A stretch of DNA of 21,348 nt from CANNDT01 sp945876205 (GTDB taxonomy: Bacteria; Acidobacteriota; Vicinamibacteria; Vicinamibacterales; UBA2999): the NCBI GenBank assembly GCA_947503365.1, contig CANNDT010000081.1:1-21348 (forward strand). Reading direction: 5' to 3'. A program made the translations under genes and the position numbers. Under the pieces are notes generated by a model, which saw only the letters and a program-made list of their open reading frames with translations, ran no database searches and was not told the DNA's origin. How positions within the stretch are numbered: the first letter of the stretch is position 1; every line of letters begins with the position of its first letter. Shown here piece after piece: positions 7,358 to 14,676 of the stretch.

Positions 7358-7834
7358 GTGGCGACTGAGACTGAGCAGCTCCGTTCGATTCTCGATGCGG
7401 CGTATAACCAGCCGTCCTGGCACGGGACCAACCTGCGCGGATCCATTCGAGGCCTGTCGCTGGAGCAGGCTGCCTGGCGTCCGGCCCGCAACCGTCACAA
7501 CATCTGGGAACTGGTGGTGCATTCGGCGTACTGGAAGTACACCGCCTGGCGGCGGCTGACTGGCGCTGACCGCGGATCGTTTCCGCTCGAAGGCTCGAAC
7601 TGGTTTCGACGCCCCGAGCAGACCACCGAGCGCGCCTGGCGCGCCGACATCGCCCTGCTCGACCGCATGCATCGTCAGTTGATGGAGGCGGTGGGGAGGC
7701 TGACGTCGAAGGACCTGTCCCTCATCCCGCCCAGGAGCAAGGTGAGCAACTTCGCGCTGCTGTCCGGCATCGCCGCCCACGACCTGTACCACGCAGGCCA
7801 GATTCAGCTCTTGAAGAAACTCTCGAGGCGTTAG
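7358..7834 (+). CDS. DinB-fold (YfiT/DinB superfamily) protein
   Basis: The 158-residue protein has the four-helix bundle pattern of the DinB/YfiT superfamily. It carries the expected three-histidine metal site, H55 in ELVVHSAYWKY and H141 and H145 in GIAAHDLYHAGQIQLLKKL. Family members include bacillithiol, mycothiol and glutathione S-transferases and many uncharacterised metal-binding proteins; substrate is unknown here. I chose GTG 7358 because AGGG (7345-7348) is 9 nt upstream and MATETEQLRSILD reads like a normal beginning. ATG 7349 is also in frame and adds three residues, but AGGG would touch it directly. The gene follows the VOC gene after a decamer repeat and palindrome. Thiol-linked detoxification together with the VOC protein and TrxAB is possible but unproven. 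Confidence 0.82.
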   Translation: MATETEQLRSILDAAYNQPSWHGTNLRGSIRGLSLEQAAWRPARNRHNIWELVVHSAYWKYTAWRRLTGADRGSFPLEGSNWFRRPEQTTERAWRADIALLDRMHRQLMEAVGRLTSKDLSLIPPRSKVSNFALLSGIAAHDLYHAGQIQLLKKLSRR

Positions 7835-8009
7835 CGCCACCACCGTGTCTCGTCGCGAACCAATGGCGCGATAATCTGCATCGCCGACGGCGAGACGATA
7901 TTGACGGGTGCTCGACCAACCGCTCGCGACGCCGCCGTTCGCGGTTAGGATGGCAACGACCAGTCAGCGCGCCCAGAGAGACAGTGTTGGATCATCACAG
8001 AAAGCCAAT

Positions 8010-8552
8010 GTGAGCGACGAGATTGAGGTCCTGAGACTGGTAACGGCACGCCTGGACATCGCGGCCATCGCGTACATGGTGACGGGCTCGTTGGCGCTCA
8101 GTCACTACGCCCAGCCGCGCATGACTCGCGATATCGACATGGTCGTCGCCATCGGCCCTGAGGACGCGGAGCGGTTTGCCGAAGCGCTCGGAACCGAGTT
8201 CGAATGCGACGTGGAGGCGATACGTTCAGCCATCTCGAGACGGGGTCTGTTCAATCTGATTCACCCGGAACGTGTGGTCAAGGTCGACTTCGTCGTCCGC
8301 AAGAACACCCCCTTTCGCCTCGAGGAATTCTCCCGACGTCGGCCGGTGACGTTCGCAGGCCAGTCGATCTGGGTCGTGAGTCCGGAAGATCTGCTGCTCT
8401 CGAAGCTCGCCTGGGCGAAGGACAGTCGTTCGCAGGTGCAACTCGCCGATGCGAAGAACCTTATCGAGTCGGCGGCGATTGACTGGCGGTACGTCGAACG
8501 GTGGGCGACCGATCTGGGCGTGAGCGATCTCCTTCGTGAGGTGCGGGCCTGA
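8010..8552 (+). CDS. Nucleotidyltransferase-fold protein (AbiEii/DUF6036-like)
   Basis: The protein has the minimal pol-beta-type nucleotidyltransferase signature: G26-S27 in YMVTGSLALSHYA, D41-x-D43 in TRDIDMVV and a third acidic residue D93 in VKVDFVV. After the core comes PEDLLLSKLAWAKDSRSQVQLADAKNL (residues 125-151), typical of DUF6036/AbiEii-type proteins. The metal-binding acids are intact, so it is probably able to transfer NMP. With GTG 8010 it has 180 residues and the first strand begins about 20 residues in, as expected. In-frame GTG 7908 and ATG 7950 would add 34 or 20 residues that look unlike protein. No start has a strong Shine-Dalgarno. Its stop overlaps the next gene by 4 bp. 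Similar two-gene units resemble toxin-antitoxin or minimal NTase modules, but no function is proven. Confidence 0.8.
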   Translation: MSDEIEVLRLVTARLDIAAIAYMVTGSLALSHYAQPRMTRDIDMVVAIGPEDAERFAEALGTEFECDVEAIRSAISRRGLFNLIHPERVVKVDFVVRKNTPFRLEEFSRRRPVTFAGQSIWVVSPEDLLLSKLAWAKDSRSQVQLADAKNLIESAAIDWRYVERWATDLGVSDLLREVRA

Positions 8553-8809
8553 ACGATACGTCTCCGGAACTCGATGCCCGCTACCGCGCGCTGATCATGG
8601 AGCGCTCTGGCACCGATCGCCTTCGCATGGCGTGTGAGATGTTCGACTGCGCCAGGGAGATGATGATCGCGGGTATCAAGGGCGAACAGCCCGGCATCAC
8701 GGGCGTGGATCTGCGGGTGGCGATCTTCCTGCGCACCTACGGCGCCGACTTCACGCCGGATGAGCGCGATCGAATCGTGACCCGCCTGCGAGCGTGGACG
8801 CCGCGATGA
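8549..8809 (+). CDS. Small helical partner of the nucleotidyltransferase, probable CTG start
   Basis: The reading frame is open from 8540. Its first ATG (8597) would drop NDTSPELDARYRALIM, a segment I recall as the normal beginning of this small family (often MNDTSPE...). The likely start is CTG 8549, which overlaps the upstream TGA as CTGA and has GAGG (8538-8541) 7 nt before it. That gives 86 residues, mainly helical, with SGTDRLRMACEMFDCAREMM followed by a second helical part with FLRTYGADFTPDERDRIVTRL. No catalytic motif, membrane segment or HEPN RxxxxH motif is seen. The tight coupling to the nucleotidyltransferase suggests a partner or modifier protein. If CTG is not used, the protein is 70 residues from 8597. 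The coupling and pairing are seen; an antitoxin-like or target role is inference. Confidence 0.7.
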   Translation: MNDTSPELDARYRALIMERSGTDRLRMACEMFDCAREMMIAGIKGEQPGITGVDLRVAIFLRTYGADFTPDERDRIVTRLRAWTPR

Positions 8810-9340
8810 CGCAGGCCCGGGTTGGAGCCAGGCCGTCGGACGACCGGGGAGTTGGATGTTCCGCCTAATCTAGTTCTCCACACCAGCGGTGACTGCCGCC
8901 TCTGGAGTTCCCACTCCATCCGCCAGGACGGAGGCGGTGCGTCCAGCAACCGAATCGCTCCTTCGATGGCGGCAAGACTCTGAGCCCAACCGTCCGCGAG
9001 CACGATTCGAATGTCCACTTCCCACCCGCCTCGCGCTGCTCGGCGGGCAACTTCATCATGCGATGGGTGGCTCCGCTGCACGTCGGGTCGGCGGCATTCC
9101 GGTCCGAATCGCCTGGCACGTGTGTGCTTGGCTTGGCAGCGCCAGTCTCTTCCTGACCAAATTTCGAGATGTCCTGGACGCGTGTCATCAAACCCAGGAT
9201 TACATTCTTGACATTTCATAAGCTCTGTAGTGAGAACAGCGACCTTCGCCCCTGGAGTCATTTTGTGTCTTGTTTCGGGCGGTTTCGTTCTTTCTCGTCG
9301 TGAGTTCGAACGCAGGGGGCTACTGAAAAGGAGCGCAAGC
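8810..9340. other. Gene-poor stretch of about 530 bp
   Basis: No convincing gene lies here. Several overlapping frames are open on both strands, but none has a ribosome-binding site or clean family signature. One minus-strand frame between about 9060 and 8880 reads like globular protein (contains WEVDIRIVLADGWAQSLAAI), yet it is not bounded by plausible start and stop signals, so it may be a decayed gene fragment. The right part (about 9195-9235) is distinctly more AT-rich and contains TTGACA at 9208-9213 without a good -10 partner; it may hold the promoter of the gene at 9341. Confidence 0.5.
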
Positions 9341-9625
9341 ATGAGATCAATCCTGATGGGTCTGGCGGTGGTTGCCCTAGCGGTCGGGGCCGGACGCGTT
9401 GTCTCGGCAAATCACGAGAAGGGTCACGACGGCGGCGGAAACAAGATTTCGATTTGTCATTTCCCTGGCCACGACGGGGGACTGAAAGGCAGTGGCGACT
9501 TCCAAGTGTGGGATGGCCCCAAGGGCGAGTTCCACTGCAACAGCCTGGGCGGTAACGTCATCTCGGTATCAGTGGCTGGCGCTGAAAACGGACACGGCGT
9601 CATAGTAAAGGGCGGTCCGAAGTAG
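9341..9625 (+). CDS. Small secreted protein with ICHFPG motif
   Basis: The 94-residue product begins at ATG 9341, preceded by AAAAGGAG (9326-9333) at 7 nt, the best ribosome-binding site in the window; this rules out the longer in-frame start at 9230. Residues 1-23 are a clear signal peptide ending VVSA, so the mature protein of about 71 residues is exported. It is Gly/His/Asp-rich near its N-terminus (NHEKGHDGGGNK), has KISICHFPGHDG at 35-46, cysteines C39 and C66 that could form one disulfide, and an NGHG motif at 83-86. The ICHxPG...GHG arrangement resembles small secreted proteins of unknown function in environmental bacteria. Metal binding by the His/Asp cluster is inference. The stop is close to the start of the outer-membrane barrel gene, so the two may be co-expressed. 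Confidence 0.8.
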   Translation: MRSILMGLAVVALAVGAGRVVSANHEKGHDGGGNKISICHFPGHDGGLKGSGDFQVWDGPKGEFHCNSLGGNVISVSVAGAENGHGVIVKGGPK

Positions 9626-9675
9626 CGTCCTCCAAACAGAGGCACATCTTTGCGGCGACGCTGACGGCCGTCTGG

Positions 9676-10905
9676 TTGACGACCAGCCTAGGCGTCGCCG
9701 CGCAGACATCGCCCTCCGCCCCCGAGCGGCTGCGCGTCTTCATCGCCTGCGCCTCCTGCGATCTCGACTTCCTCCGCCAGGAGATCACCTTCATCGAGTA
9801 CGTCCGCGATCGGCTGGTGGCGGACGTTCACGTGATCGTCACGAGCGAGGCCGCCGGCGAGGGCACTCGTATCATGCTGCAGTTCATCGGACGAGGCCGC
9901 TTCGACGGTCTCAGCGACTCGCTCATGCATGTCGCTTCCCCCGTCGACACCGAGGATCAGACGCGGCGGGCCTACGCCAGGCAGCTGGCGCTCGGACTCG
10001 CGCGATACCTGGCGCGCACACCGCTGGCAGGGCAGCTGGACCTCGAGCTGCGCGAAGCTGGAGCCCCGCTGCCAGTCGAAGCCGACCGATGGAACCGCTG
10101 GGTATTCAGCGTCGGCGTCAACGGCGACCTCTCCGGCGAGCAACTGATGCGCTCGTGGGCGGTATCCGGCTCCGGCACGGCCAGCCGGACGACCGAGGAG
10201 TGGAAGCTCCAGATGGGGGCGAGCGCAAATTACGATGCCAGCCGGTTCGAGCTGGACGACGAATCGCTCACGAGCACGTCGCGCAGCTCGCTGATCGACG
10301 GTCTGGCGGTGAAGAGCATTGGCCATCGCTGGGGCGCCGGCCTGGGCGGATCGATCGTGTCGTCAACGTTCACGAACCAGCGGCGGACCTTCCGCGCGGC
10401 CCCGGCCGTGGAAGTCAATCTGTTTCCGTATTCGGAGTCATCGCGTCGGCAGGTGACCTTCGGCTACGCCCTCGGTGTGACAGCCCTCCGCTACCGTGAG
10501 GAAACGATCTTCGACCGGATCCATGAGACGCAGGTGGATGGCCGCGTTCATGTCTTCGCCGGCGCCACACAGCCCTGGGCCACGATCGACGCCTCCCTGG
10601 AAGCGCGGCACGTGTATGGCGCTCCGGAACGGTATCGTGTGCTCAGCACCGGCCGTATCGAGTTCCAGGTCGCCGAAGGGTTGTTCTTCGATGTCTCCAC
10701 AGGCGCGTCGCTGCTGCGGGACCAGTCGTACCTGCCGCGTCGGGACGCGTCCGAAGATGAGGTCCTGCTCCGCCGGCGAAAGCTGGCGACGGGCTATGAC
10801 TACTTCGCCAGCCTTGGCGTCACCTTCACCTTCGGATCCGTCCACAACAGCGTGGTCAATTCCCGCCTGAGCGGGGCGAGACGCGGGTTCATCCGCCGCT
10901 ACTGA
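9676..10905 (+). CDS. Outer-membrane beta-barrel protein of unknown function
   Basis: With TTG 9676 the protein has 409 residues. It has an N-terminal domain containing CASCDLDFLRQEITFIEYVRDR (25-46), then ADVHVIVTS and ARQLALGLARYLARTPL. The remaining 270 residues alternate polar and hydrophobic positions in about ten or more strand-like segments, ending in SLGVTFTFGSVHNSVV, a pattern I recall from outer-membrane proteins with this N-domain. The function is unknown. The start is problematic: the codons upstream of 9676 encode KQRHIFAATLTAVWLTTSLGVAAQ, an obvious signal peptide cut in half by the TTG start. Between the in-frame TGA at 9583 and 9676 there is no ATG, GTG or TTG. Translation therefore probably begins at a near-cognate codon, or a sequence error or frameshift hides the true start. 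No Shine-Dalgarno precedes TTG 9676. Confidence 0.75.
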   Translation: MTTSLGVAAQTSPSAPERLRVFIACASCDLDFLRQEITFIEYVRDRLVADVHVIVTSEAAGEGTRIMLQFIGRGRFDGLSDSLMHVASPVDTEDQTRRAYARQLALGLARYLARTPLAGQLDLELREAGAPLPVEADRWNRWVFSVGVNGDLSGEQLMRSWAVSGSGTASRTTEEWKLQMGASANYDASRFELDDESLTSTSRSSLIDGLAVKSIGHRWGAGLGGSIVSSTFTNQRRTFRAAPAVEVNLFPYSESSRRQVTFGYALGVTALRYREETIFDRIHETQVDGRVHVFAGATQPWATIDASLEARHVYGAPERYRVLSTGRIEFQVAEGLFFDVSTGASLLRDQSYLPRRDASEDEVLLRRRKLATGYDYFASLGVTFTFGSVHNSVVNSRLSGARRGFIRRY

Positions 10906-10922
10906 GCGCCACCCAGATTTAG

Positions 10923-11981
<1,059 letters not shown>

Positions 11982-12020
11982 AATTCCGAATCGTTGATAA
12001 ACGGCAGGATCAAAAAAGGG

Positions 12021-12044
12021 CCTCGGTGTCTCGGTGCCTCGGTG
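12021..12044 (-). repeat. Octamer tandem array CACCGAGR (three units)
   Basis: On the minus strand the units are CACCGAGG (12044-12037), CACCGAGA (12036-12029) and CACCGAGG (12028-12021), with no spacers. The array begins 7 nt after the desulfurase stop and lies in the 5' leader of mnmA. The unit differs in one base from the CACGGAGR array at 19210-19233, which is also in sense orientation to the gene that follows it. Confidence 0.8.
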
Positions 12045-12051
12045 TGCTGTC

Positions 12052-13218
12052 TCAGGCACGGACCGGCGACCGCGTCAGGCTTCGCAGCTTCTCGACCACC
12101 CGCGGCAGCACCGCGATGACTCGATCGATATCAGCTTCCGTGTTGCCCGCGCCGAGGGAAAACCGGATCGAGTTCTGCGTCCGGTGCGCGGGAAAGCCCA
12201 TCGCCTTGAGCACGTGCGACGGCTCGAGCGTACCGGACGAGCATGCCGATCCGGTGGATACGGCTACACCCTCGAGATCCAGCGCAATCAGGAGCGACTC
12301 GGCCTCCACGCGATCGAAGCTGATGTTGGTCGTATTCGGCACACGCGAACCGCGGGTTCCGTTGATCGCCGTGCCCGGCACCGCTTTCACGATGCCTTCC
12401 TCGAGCCGATCCCGCAGCGCCGCGGTTCGCACGGCCTCGTCCTTCATCTTGAGCTGCGCCGCCTTCGCGGCGACGCCCATGCCGACGATGGCGGGGACGT
12501 TTTCGGTGCCGGCACGTCGGCTGCGCTCCTGCTTGCCGCCAGTGGTCGGAGGCAGCAGGCGGAGACCGCGGCGGATCCAGATCGCGCCCACGCCCTTCGG
12601 TCCATAAAACTTGTGCGCCGAGATCGAGAGCAGGTCGACGCCCAGCGCTTTCACGTCGATCGGGATCTTGCCCGCGCTCTGCACCGCATCGGTGTGAAAC
12701 AGGGCCCCACGCTCGTGCGCCAGGCGCGCGAGCTCGGCGATTGGCTGAATCGTCCCGATCTCATTGTTCGCGTGCATCACCGACACCAGCGCCGTTTCGT
12801 CGGTCAGCGCCGCTCGGAGCGACTCGGGCGACACGATCCCGGTCTCGTCCACGGCCAGCAGGGTGGTCTTCCAGCCGCGCTTGGCCAGCGCCTTGAGCGT
12901 GTTGAGCACCGCTTCGTGCTCGATGGCGCTGGCGATGAGGTGCCGCCGGCCGGTGGCCTCCAGTGCCTCCGCCACGCCGCGAATGGCGATGTTGTCGCCC
13001 TCGGTTCCACCGCCCGTAAAGACGATTTCAGGCGCATCCGCGCCAATCAGGGCGGCCACGGCGCTCCTGGCCTCATCGATTGCCGCTTTGGCCCTTTGCC
13101 CGAAATGGTGGACGCTGGACGGGTTGCCAAACTCTTCCCGGAGGGCCTCCGTCATACGATCGACCACCGCCGGATGGAGCGGTGTCGTGGCGTTGTGATC
13201 TAGGTAGATGCGCTGCAC
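12052..13218 (-). CDS. Cysteine desulfurase (NifS/IscS family)
   Basis: This PLP enzyme converts cysteine to alanine and carries the sulfur as a persulfide for Fe-S clusters and thionucleosides. Numbered from GTG 13218 (388 residues), H101 in SAIEHEAV stacks on PLP, D177 in FHTDAVQS pairs with the ring nitrogen, K203 in SISAHKFYGPKG forms the Schiff base and C326 in TGSACSSGTLEPSHVL is the persulfide cysteine. I chose GTG 13218 because it gives MQRIYLDHNATTP, the usual beginning; ATG 13257 would add 13 residues. A -10-like TCTAAT on the minus strand overlaps that ATG (13261-13256), which also favours the inner start, weakly. The short SGTLEPSHV loop suits a group II-like NifS/IscS. No scaffold iscU is beside it. 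The next gene is mnmA, so sulfur supply for s2U34 is a likely role, with general Fe-S supply also possible. Confidence 0.93.
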   Translation of the reverse strand: MQRIYLDHNATTPLHPAVVDRMTEALREEFGNPSSVHHFGQRAKAAIDEARSAVAALIGADAPEIVFTGGGTEGDNIAIRGVAEALEATGRRHLIASAIEHEAVLNTLKALAKRGWKTTLLAVDETGIVSPESLRAALTDETALVSVMHANNEIGTIQPIAELARLAHERGALFHTDAVQSAGKIPIDVKALGVDLLSISAHKFYGPKGVGAIWIRRGLRLLPPTTGGKQERSRRAGTENVPAIVGMGVAAKAAQLKMKDEAVRTAALRDRLEEGIVKAVPGTAINGTRGSRVPNTTNISFDRVEAESLLIALDLEGVAVSTGSACSSGTLEPSHVLKAMGFPAHRTQNSIRFSLGAGNTEADIDRVIAVLPRVVEKLRSLTRSPVRA

Positions 13219-13267
13219 GGGTAGGTCGATCGTAGCATTTCCCCTAAATCCCAGCATTAGAACGGCC

Positions 13268-13297
13268 TAGACAAGGATTTCGAGCGGCCGATATACT
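13268..13297 (+). promoter_or_regulatory. Sigma70-type promoter of the bactofilin operon
   Basis: TAGACA (13268-13273) matches the -35 consensus at five of six positions, and TATACT (13292-13297) matches the -10 at five of six, with an 18-bp spacer. Transcription would start near 13304, leaving a leader of about 104 nt before the bactofilin start at 13408. Confidence 0.65.
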
Positions 13298-13303
13298 CTG
13301 TGG

Positions 13304-13407
13304 GCTCCCGACCCAGGCAACCCGCTTTTCGGTTTTTTGGATCGCCGTCGGGTCTCTGGCGTGGCCGGCTACGCCGTTTTACCAGGCCCAACGAGGCGGA
13401 GGACACA
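13304..13407 (+). promoter_or_regulatory. Structured 5' leader of the bactofilin gene
   Basis: The predicted leader can form a long-range pairing of CCCGAC (13307-13312) with GTCGGG (13347-13352), or alternatively GACCC (13310-13314) with GGGTC (13350-13354). It is followed by a strong hairpin GGCGTG / TACGCC (13358-13375, one G-U pair), then GTTTTACC. A T-run CGGTTTTTTGG sits inside the first loop. The hairpin plus short T-run resembles a weak terminator ahead of the start, so attenuation is possible. It does not match a riboswitch consensus that I know. Confidence 0.4.
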
Positions 13408-13977
13408 ATGTGGAAGCGTGATGAAGCGGTGAAACCGACAGGTGGCCAGCAGACGACCGCGGGGCCGGTGTCACACAGTCAGCAGACGAGCACGCCGGCG
13501 GCACCGCAGCCGGAGAGCCGGCGGCAGCAGATGGAGGGGGACGTCGTGAATATCGGAAAGTCCGTCGTCATTAAAGGCGAACTGAACGGCAGCGAGGACC
13601 TCACCATCGAGGGCCACGTCGAAGGCAAGATTGAGTTGAAGGACCACGTCCTCACGATCGGCCCCAACGGCAAGATCAAGGCGGCGGTGTTTGCCAAGTC
13701 CGTGATCGTGCTCGGCGAAGTGAATGGCAACGTGAACGCATCGGAAAAGGTCGATATCCGCGACGGTGGGTCTGTCGACGGTGACATCGTGTCGCCGCGC
13801 GTCGCCATCGCCGAGGGCGCGCACTTCCGCGGCAGCGTTGACATGCAGCGCAAGGGCGGTCAGCCAGACAAGGGAGCACAGCCGGGGCAGGGAGCGCAGC
13901 AGGCGCAGAAGCCAGCCGGACAGGCGTCGCAGCAGGCGCCGCCGGCCGCGCAGGTCGCTCAACCTGCCGCTCGCTAG
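13408..13977 (+). CDS. Bactofilin (polymer-forming cytoskeletal protein)
   Basis: Bactofilins self-assemble into nucleotide-free filaments that scaffold cell-wall enzymes and shape. The 189-residue product has a disordered N-terminus (about 1-40, Gln/Ser/Pro-rich), a right-handed beta-helix core (about 42-148) with repeating Gly-Val-Ile turns such as IGKSVVIKGELNGSEDLTIEGHVEGKIEL, and a disordered Gln/Ala/Pro tail (150-189). GGAGG (13398-13402) lies 5 nt before ATG 13408, which fixes the start; an upstream in-frame ATG at 13300 would translate the leader and is rejected. The Gln/Ala-rich tail is unusually long compared with the compact core. The methyltransferase gene starts 9 nt downstream, suggesting an operon. 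Confidence 0.92.
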   Translation: MWKRDEAVKPTGGQQTTAGPVSHSQQTSTPAAPQPESRRQQMEGDVVNIGKSVVIKGELNGSEDLTIEGHVEGKIELKDHVLTIGPNGKIKAAVFAKSVIVLGEVNGNVNASEKVDIRDGGSVDGDIVSPRVAIAEGAHFRGSVDMQRKGGQPDKGAQPGQGAQQAQKPAGQASQQAPPAAQVAQPAAR

Positions 13978-13986
13978 CGCGGGCGG

Positions 13987-14661
13987 ATGAATCTATCGGA
14001 TCTCTTTTCCCGTCGTCGCAAAGACGAGTCGGACGGCGCCGAAGTCGGCGCCTCCGATTCGCCCCCGCATCCCACCAAAGCACTCGCCCGGTTCATGGCC
14101 ACGCTCGCGACGCATGAGCAGCCGCTGCTGCTCGACCTCGGCCCCGTGGTCGGCGCCAACGTCACGTTCTTCGGCGAAGAGATTGGCTGCAAGATCCTCG
14201 TGGAGGACTTGTCCAAGGACATCGATCGCCACGTGAAGGAAGGCAAGGTCGCCGAACTGCCGGCATTCTTCGAGCAGCGTTTTTCCAGGGACAAAGACAC
14301 TGTGGACGGCATCCTGTGCTGGGATGTCTTCGACTACCTGGACAAGGCGGCTGCGGAGTCGCTGGCGCGCCAGCTCACGCGCATCCTCAAGCCTGACGGC
14401 GTGCTGCTCGCCTTCTTCAGTACGGCCGACCCGCGCTCATCGGTGACGCCGACGTACACGAAGCACATCGTCATCGACAAGATGAACCTGCAGCACCGCG
14501 CCTATCCGGCGGCGCGCGGCAAGCAGCGGCCGGCCCTCAACCGTGACATCCAGCGGATGTTCGAGCCGCTGCGGATTAGCGAGCAGTTCCTGCTCAAGAC
14601 CAACCTTCGTGAAGTGCTGTTCCGCAAGCCCGCGGCCAGCCCAGCCCCCTCCGTTCCGTAA
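13987..14661 (+). CDS. Class I SAM-dependent methyltransferase-like protein
   Basis: The 224-residue protein has a Rossmann-type methyltransferase core: LLLDLGPVVGANVTFFGEEIG (47-67) in the place of motif I, an acidic end of strand 2 in KILVEDL (69-75), DGILCWDVFDYLD (107-119) for the strand 4 region, and LARQLTRILKPDGVLLAFF (126-144) for the strand 5 hairpin. Motif I is degenerate (LGPVVGAN instead of the usual GxGxG), so SAM binding is likely but not certain. There is no membrane segment or signal peptide. The substrate is not readable. It sits between bactofilin (9 nt) and the DUF62 gene (15 nt), as part of one transcription unit. The Arg/Lys-rich first 12 residues may be a membrane- or partner-contact segment. 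Confidence 0.75.
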   Translation: MNLSDLFSRRRKDESDGAEVGASDSPPHPTKALARFMATLATHEQPLLLDLGPVVGANVTFFGEEIGCKILVEDLSKDIDRHVKEGKVAELPAFFEQRFSRDKDTVDGILCWDVFDYLDKAAAESLARQLTRILKPDGVLLAFFSTADPRSSVTPTYTKHIVIDKMNLQHRAYPAARGKQRPALNRDIQRMFEPLRISEQFLLKTNLREVLFRKPAASPAPSVP

Positions 14662-14676
14662 CCCTCACGCGACTCG

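Noticed and set aside
5842..7491. 549-codon open frame on the minus strand
   Set aside because: It is antisense to trxB and the VOC gene, with the same mirror-frame composition and no ribosome-binding site.
9208..9236. Perfect TTGACA as a promoter -35
   Set aside because: No acceptable -10 hexamer lies 15-19 bp downstream, so I do not call a promoter.
9300..9320. GAGTTCGAACGCAG, resembling a tRNA T-loop
   Set aside because: There is no matching acceptor stem, anticodon arm or D-arm around it.
9230..9340. 37-residue N-terminal extension of the small secreted protein
   Set aside because: The strong AAAAGGAG and signal peptide place the start at 9341.
8737..9342. 201-codon minus-strand frame
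   Set aside because: It overlaps the small partner gene and lacks a start signal; only part of it looks protein-like, so it is treated as a possible remnant, not a gene.
11982..12059. 26-residue N-terminal extension of MnmA
   Set aside because: It is translated octamer repeat; the family begins at MRIVIAMSGGVDSS.
13304..13407. c-di-GMP (GEMM) riboswitch before bactofilin
   Set aside because: AGGCAACC is only superficially like the GEMM core and the GGACGCAAAGCC element is absent.
13300..13407. 36-residue N-terminal extension of bactofilin
   Set aside because: It would translate the leader downstream of the promoter; GGAGG fixes the start at 13408.
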